This document shows, in pieces, positions 58,957 to 64,000 of a stretch of DNA of 64,000 bases (the first letter of the stretch is position 1; each line of letters starts with the position of its first letter). Under the pieces are notes generated by a model. The model was not told the origin of the DNA and ran no database searches. It worked only from the letters and a program-made list of their open reading frames with translations. The DNA is from Loripinus fragilis. Its lineage: Eukaryota > Mollusca > Bivalvia > Lucinida > Lucinidae. The position numbers and the translations under genes were made by a program. The stretch covers positions 81,113,018 to 81,177,017 of the forward strand of contig OZ026516.1 in the NCBI GenBank assembly GCA_964019695.1, read 5' to 3'.

Positions 58957-60493
58957 GAGACAACCTGCCTTTGGGGATTTCTAACAGGTCCAACACAAAC
59001 TTTAAATGACTTCAGTTATCGTTGGTGTAAACGAGAAAATGTTGAACCTGATGCCTTGAAGGAATGGAAAATAAACATTTTTAAAATTATTGATACTCGT
59101 ATTTCATTTTACTCTCGTAATACACATTTTTACCCCCTAAACCTAAATATTCTTTGCGTCATCTATCAATACTCTTAAGCGTGAGATTGTTGACACCAAT
59201 GCCTATAAACTGCAGCCTTCTTTGAGTGAGAGGGTGGTTGTCGATGGGCATGGTTGTCATACAGCCCTACATTTTAGTGTCAAAGCTAAAGAATACCAAG
59301 ACAAAGTTCCTACGTTGTACTGGTTACCTAAACTCCATAAAAAACATATAAAGCAAGATTTATTGCTAATTCTAGTTCTTGTACGACCACAGAGCTTTCT
59401 AAAGTGTTAACCTTGTGTCTTACAGCTGTTAAAAGCATGTTATCAAGTACTGTGAAAAGGTATATGAGAGATCCGGTAAAAATCTATTTTGGTCTATTAA
59501 AAACTCAGGTGAAATTTTAGATAAACTTAACGCTAGAGATTTCAATGTGACCAGTTTGTCTACTTATGATTTTTTCTACTCTTTACACTACTTTACCTCA
59601 GAATTTAATTAAAGATAAACTTATTGATCTTATTGAAAGAACCTTCAATAGAGAAGGCTCTCCTTATCTTGCATGTAACGACAGAAACGCATTTTTTACT
59701 TCAGAAAAACCTAAAATATATCATGCATGGTCTTCTCAAAATGTATGTGATGCGCTGACCTTTTTGTTGGACAACATTTTTATTCGATTTGGCACCAAGT
59801 TGTATAGACAAGAAGTTGAGATTCCTATAGGCACTAATTGTGCTCTCTGTGTTGCAGATTTATTCCTGATTTATTATGAAAGAGACTTTATGATGTCTCT
59901 TTCTGATGATAAGCAGGCTGATATTATTGATGCTTTTAACACTACATCCAGATATTTGGACGATATTTTAAAAATAATAATGCTTATTTTGACACTATGG
60001 TAAGTCAAATACACCCTTCAGAGCTCCAACTTAATAGAGCTAATACCTCTGATACCGAAGCTGCGTTTTTAGACTTGCATTTGTCAATTTCTAATGATAT
60101 TGTTTCTACCAAGTTTTTGTTTCTCACGACTTTGATTTTGAAATTGTCAATTTTCCATTTTTAGATGGTGATGCTCCTCGCTCTACATCACATTGAGTCT
60201 ATATCTCTCAACTCATTCGTTTTGCTAGAGCATCTAGCAATGTTGCTGACTTCAACACTCACAATAAATTGTTAACTCAGAAACTTCTTAAACAAGGCTA
60301 TCGGTATGATAAACTTTGCAAAATCTTTTCTAAATTTTATAGACGATACTATGATTTGATATCAAAATTCCAAATTGGACTTAAATCTCTCTTGTGCCAA
60401 GATTATTCGGAACCTGAATTCTATGGTGACTTGGTGTATAAATTGAAGACGATTGTTGGCTCTAAAAATTTTCAGCGCAGTTCATTAAAATAA
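58957..60493 (+). pseudogene. Reverse transcriptase pseudogene, probable Penelope-like element
   Basis: Segments in order: TLNDFSYRWCKRENVEPDAL (59000), SLSERVVVDGHGCHTALHFS (59222), the YWLPKLHKK motif (59318-59345), and SAKSTLYTT-like 'FSTLYTTLPQNLIKDKLIDL' (59568-59630). The palm region has IPIGTNCALCVADLFLIYYE (59821-59880) and the catalytic YLDD box (59953-59964), and a C-terminal part runs RYYDLISKFQIGLKSLLCQD (60340-60410) to 60493. Reading frame changes at least four times, with stops. The canonical PxMGTNCAPLVAD-type motif has lost its proline. PKLHK plus YLDD is typical of Penelope-like RTs; a different non-LTR class cannot be excluded. No endonuclease (GIY-YIG) domain was seen downstream. 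Confidence 0.65.
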
Positions 60494-60599
60494 TTTCCCA
60501 TTATAAAGAGATTGGCTATAACATAATCACTGTTGTCTAACGCCTCCGAATGTGCTCTGAGTGGTACTGTACGCCCCAAAAGGAAGTATGATTAGAATG

Positions 60600-61190
60600 A
60601 GTTTCAAAATGGCGGATGCAACACCAACGTTTGATGCCAGCAGGTAATATTGAGCTTTTTTCACCTCTTATTTTTACCCTCAGCAGTAATTGCAGTTAGC
60701 AACATTTAACTTAGATGTTTGTTATGTATATATGGGATTTCCCAGTCAGATCTGCTCATCATATGATTCACTGCCCTTCATAATTTGCGTGCTCATTTGG
60801 ACAAAAATTTGTTGAATCGAGACACGATGATTGAAACATGCACTTTTGCATCTATGACACGTTATACAGTGCGATAAAGCGCTTTAAATCACTTTGATAT
60901 GATTATCTTAACAATCACCAAAGTATGGGACCACACATATGGACTTTTCAAATGAATTTAAAGCATAGGTGAAATCGTCATAACTCGGATTGGTTTTGTG
61001 TTATTTAGGTTAAACTACGGATTAGCTGAGCAAGGAGTACGGATTCGAAGGTGAAGGAAACGGAGTGGTTTAAGTTAAAAGGAACAATTGTCCAGCATTA
61101 AAGTAACTTTGCATCAAAAATTTGGGTCGTTAATATTTGAGAGACCAGGTGCTACCAATCTCAACTTAAGGGTCATTGTGCCTATTAGTA
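60600..61190. other. No assignable feature
   Basis: AT-rich DNA with no ORF of interest and no repeat that I can match within the window. Confidence 0.4.
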
Positions 61191-61216
61191 GTCACATGAT
61201 CAATGACTGCTTATCA

Positions 61217-61247
61217 TGACGTCACGATTTCGATATTCGTGACGTCA
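61217..61247. promoter_or_regulatory. Pair of CRE palindromes in inverted repeat
   Basis: TGACGTCA at 61217-61224 and 61240-61247, set in a larger inverted repeat (ATGACGTCACGAT...ATTCGTGACGTCAT). The consensus binds CREB/ATF factors in animals. There is no adjacent gene to link it to, so a regulatory role is only possible. Confidence 0.35.
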
Positions 61248-61419
61248 TATCTTTGTTCTTGACTCGTTCACGTAGTCATTGATCTTAGTGACGTAGATTT
61301 GACAAAATATAATCTTCATAGGAATAATCTAATGTTCAAATTCGTTTTAATCCCCATGCTTTAAAAAACTGGTCAGAACTCTAGCCTATGTGTTTCCACA
61401 AGTAGGCCTAGTTCGTTAG

Positions 61420-61505
61420 CGCAATGCTAGACTACTGCTTCAACCCAGGAAGACCCGTCCCTACATAACTGAAAGAGTGTTAAGCAAATCAAACAAACAA
61501 AACAG
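61420..61505 (+). mobile_element. SINE family A, 3' fragment
   Basis: TTCAACCCAGGAAGACCCGT, CCCTACATAACTGAAAGAGT and AAGCAAATCAAACAAAC correspond to the 3' part and tail of the SINEs at 19849, 31716 and 63136. The tRNA-like head is missing. Confidence 0.6.
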
Positions 61506-61514
61506 ACGACTCAA

Positions 61515-61559
61515 GAAGCAGGTTACCCTTAGTGCAATACTAAAAGGTTACCTGCTTCC
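61515..61559. repeat. Short hairpin
   Basis: GAAGCAGGTTACCCTT and AAGGTTACCTGCTTC face each other across 14 nt, with one or two mismatches. Confidence 0.6.
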
Positions 61560-61660
61560 AAATCAACTTATCACAGTCAACGATCTGCCAGATCGATCCT
61601 CTGTCATGAACAATGAGATAATGACGTTGCTCATCGACGACGATTTTCGATTATAATGTC

Positions 61661-61711
61661 GGTGTGCCGCGACCCCTCGCAAAATTGCATACAAAGCGCT
61701 CGCGGCACACC
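61661..61711. repeat. GC-rich hairpin, 12-bp perfect arms
   Basis: GGTGTGCCGCGA (61661-61672) and TCGCGGCACACC (61700-61711). The neighbourhood (GTTGCTCATCG..GATTTTCGATTATAATGTC) recurs at 61996-62060 as GTTGCTCATAC..GATTTTTCAGTTATTGTGAC, followed by a second GGTGTGCCGCGG. Confidence 0.7.
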
Positions 61712-61995
61712 TAGTTTTATGCACCCACTGAGGCTTTAATGAAGGAGTTATGGCTGTATCCTGTCAACGTCCTGTAGACGTCTATTCGTATTGAGTAAAG
61801 ATGTGGGGCATTATTAGTTTGAATTTTGGAAATGTTCTAAAGTAGGTATCAATCTTGTAGGAGTCGACATGACAATTCCGTCTGCACAGTGTCACCCCTA
61901 CTGTTCCTGAAAGTATAAGTTATTCTGCCTGAAAGGGCTAGGAGGTTTATTATTGTTTGCTTATGTTTGCCGCTCTTATAATAGTGAGCTATGCC

Positions 61996-62135
61996 GTTGC
62001 TCATACATTTTTTTGTTATATTGTCGGTCATGATGATTTTTCAGTTATTGTGACGGTGTGCCGCGGTCCCTGCGCACTAAGCATATATAATATGGTAGCA
62101 ACTGTTTTTATACTCGTGGCACGTCTCAAATTTCA
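61996..62135. repeat. Diverged second copy of the GC-hairpin repeat
   Basis: GTTGCTCAT, GATGATTTTTCAGTTATTGT, GGTGTGCCGCGGTCCCTGCG and later CTCGTGGCACGTC parallel 61625-61711 in the same order at ~390 bp distance. The hairpin partner is decayed. Confidence 0.5.
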
Positions 62136-62675
62136 CTTAAAGAGGGGTAATAGGCCTAAATTAGACATGTACTAAATCTCCTGCTAAAATTAATGATAAT
62201 TATAATCAAATCAACGCACCTCGATTAATTTGTTAAGTTTTATTGTGATTAGAACTGCTACCTGCAAAATTGGACCATTTCAATGTTATAAAAAAATATG
62301 AATTCAAGGCTATCTCCCTTCAACCAATAATGGGTAAGTCGGTGCGTGTACTTGTTTGAAAAAGCCGGTATTCCAGTACTGCCGGCACACTTGATGAAAC
62401 GAAATCAAGTAAAGCCGAAATACTTGCAAGTAAGTGCCAAATCATGCAGTTCTCCTTTGAATATATAAATAAGACATCTAAATTAACCAGCAAACGCATT
62501 CTGAAGCGAACGGTAAGCAAGTAAGACTTTTCCAAACAAAAATCTCCATGTATTTTCTCGCATCACCACAGTCCGTTATGCTATCTACTCCTTTACCATT
62601 GAATGAAATCCAACCACATTTGGTGTGTGAGTTACTCACATATATAGGGTTTGCAACAGCTAAAAAAATTCGCCC

Positions 62676-62793
62676 CACCCCCCTAGGTCAGGGTCAAAAG
62701 GTCAAATATAAATACATTTAAATAACAAAGTCAACTTCAAAGATTTTTTATAGAAATTTTGTATATTCTTCCAAATATACGATATGAAACATC
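62676..62793 (+). repeat. ~115-bp direct repeat, copy 1
   Basis: GGTCAAAAGGTCAAATATAA, AACAAAGTCAACTTCAAAGA, TTTTTTATAGAAATTTTGTA and GATATGAAACAT parallel 63488-63600. It ends exactly where the next MITE begins. 62136-62675 shows nothing else. Confidence 0.55.
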
Positions 62794-63099
62794 ATGCGCG
62801 GATCCAGAAAGTGTTTCAGAGGGGGCCCAACTCTGATAAGTTTGTTTTTTGTTTGTTTTGTTTAGTTTTTTCGAGGGGAGCGAGGCTCCTAAAACCACCA
62901 AAAGCGGGCAATTATCGGCCTACCAGCGAAATGCCATTGAAATGGTGTTTCGCTGGCATGGCCCACATTGAATGCTGGCTTTGTAGCTTGTGTTTTTCAG
63001 GAGATCCAGACCAGTAATACTAGGAAACCCTATATTTTTGTGATTTTCAGGGGGGTGGGGATCAGGACCCCCTGCCCCCCCCCCTCTGGATCTGCACAT
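62794..63099. mobile_element. 306-bp GGATCCAGA-ended MITE
   Basis: ATGCGCGGATCCAGA at the left and, in reverse complement, ATGTGCAGATCCAGA at the right; both are followed by G/C-rich tracts (GAGGGGGCCC; CCCCCCCCCCTC). Same family as 53915-54195. Short ORFs inside are not genes. Confidence 0.65.
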
Positions 63100-63135
63100 A
63101 AACATATCGAACGTGATTTTTGTTCTGACGCTAGG

Positions 63136-63342
63136 TTGGTTTGTTTGTAAGATTTGAATCTTTACGTCCCATCAAAAATCTTTCAGTTAAACAGGGGCGG
63201 GTCTTCCTAGGTTGAACCAGTACTAAGCTAGGATAAATGTGTCTTGCTTGCTCAAGGACCACAACGCAGTGACGCCGGCGAGGCTCGAGCCCGCGGCCCC
63301 TCGGTCTTGAGTCAAGCACTCTACAACTGCGCTCCCTTTATA
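63136..63342 (-). mobile_element. tRNA-derived SINE (family A), copy 3
   Basis: Minus strand: head GGGAGCGCAGT (the A-box region is shortened), B-box GGGCTCGAGCC, GTCCTTGAGCAAGCAAGACA (with a CAAG duplication), CTAGGAAGACCCGCCCCTGT, and GGGACGTAAAGATTCAAAT tail. Target duplication ACGCTAGG (63128-63135, 63343-63350). Confidence 0.8.
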
Positions 63343-63487
63343 ACGCTAGGGGTGGGGGGCTTGGGGCTCCTGGGTACCCAGGGGTCAAAAAAAAAATTTT
63401 TTCCAACATGGTCATGTCGCATATCAAATATTGACGGGGATACTGAGTAGAACAGAATACAAGTAAAAATTTCACACTCTGGTCAAA

Positions 63488-63600
63488 CTGGTGACCATGG
63501 GGTGAGTTCAAAAGGTCAAATATTATTAAATTTTAATCACAAAGATTTTTTATACCAAGTTTTGTGTGTGTTCTCACAAAAAAGATATAAAACATGTCGA
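63488..63600 (+). repeat. ~115-bp direct repeat, copy 2
   Basis: TTCAAAAGGTCAAATATTAT, AATCACAAAGATTTTTTATA and AAAAGATATAAAACATGTCG match copy 1 at 62676-62793. 63351-63487 is G-rich then A-rich, with nothing further. Confidence 0.55.
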
Positions 63601-63716
63601 TTGGACTATTCATTCTGTGGCCTGCGTCATACACAAGTGGTGTGACCTTGGGATGCTGGGGGTCAAAGAATTGGGCGTGGAGATTTGCGATGATGCCCAA
63701 TCGACTGCACATTCTA

Positions 63717-63717
<1 letters not shown>

Positions 63718-63790
<73 letters not shown>
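63718..63790. repeat. (TAA)n microsatellite, ~73 bp
   Basis: About 24 TAA/AAT repeats. Poly-Asn, poly-Ile and poly-Leu ORFs crossing it are artefacts. The last 200 bases show nothing else. Confidence 0.97.
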
Positions 63791-63791
<1 letters not shown>

Positions 63792-64000
63792 TAATATTTT
63801 TTATTACGTACAGTAGTGACTTAGACACAGATGTAGAAAAACTCTATACCATTTTTATTGTCAACGTAAACAGTCATAAATTTCCTCTTAACCTTATACA
63901 TACAAACTCCCTATGTTAGGAAGAGGAGTAAACTGCCACAAAACACGTAAGATACAAAATATGGAATGATAATTCCATGCCCCTACCCACATCCACTCCA

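Noticed and set aside
63566..63919. 117-aa ORF with poly-Asn, and poly-Ile/poly-Leu frames
   Set aside because: Translation of the (TAA)n microsatellite in different frames.

Overview
This is AT-rich, intron-poor, repeat-dominated animal DNA with no bacterial or viral gene layout. Several degenerate interspersed repeats look like ones I associate with bivalve molluscs: a 'GCTCACCTGAG...' element near 2.04 kb, a TTAA-flanked 'CCCATTTAAGCC' MITE at 45.04 kb, and 'GATCTGGGTCTGCACT'-type fragments. A marine bivalve or another lophotrochozoan is the best guess. That rests on remembered repeat families, not on a gene.

Left part (1-17.5 kb): a ~165-bp tandem repeat cut by a pogo-like MITE, one candidate exon (1716-1820), then a long array of a 41-bp satellite (about 2.66-17.52 kb, + orientation). 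The array has been interrupted in turn by a tRNA-derived SINE, a dead 3.14-kb hAT transposon with intact ends, a fragment of an unclassified repeat (called R1 here), a 905-bp TIR element and a 4.2-kb giant palindromic element. Removing these inserts rejoins satellite monomers.

Middle (17.5-32.3 kb): R1 copies, small tandem duplications, a ~2.07-kb TIR element with a SINE nested in it, three adjacent MITEs (21.59-22.56 kb), a foldback, a ~184-bp tandem repeat whose unit carries the palindrome GTTGCCATGGCAAC (an RFX/X-box consensus), a 2.07-kb CAGGGTTCCCAC-ended element, and a 22-bp minisatellite split by a SINE.

Right-centre (32.3-45.3 kb): the same 41-bp satellite in the opposite orientation. 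Here it is organised into a 205-bp higher-order repeat of exactly five 41-bp monomers, about 60 copies, and is visibly more uniform to the right of about 36 kb.

Right part (45.3-64 kb): the only plausible host gene, a two-exon minus-strand model (49100-49381 joined to 45934-46343), and a decayed homing-endonuclease-like His-Me/zinc-loop domain (46.85-47.20 kb) between those exons. A 456-bp segment containing most of the terminal exon is duplicated 4.1 kb away with a single base difference. Beyond it lie an old ~1.1-kb tandem duplication, more R1 copies (two facing each other), C, TA and AAT simple repeats, a frameshifted reverse transcriptase of probable Penelope-like affinity (58.96-60.49 kb), GC-rich hairpins, a GGATCCAGA-ended MITE and another SINE.

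No genes are seen working together as a pathway. What the window shows is a satellite locus colonised repeatedly by transposons. All identity calls are by eye; no alignment, homology search or RNA evidence was available.
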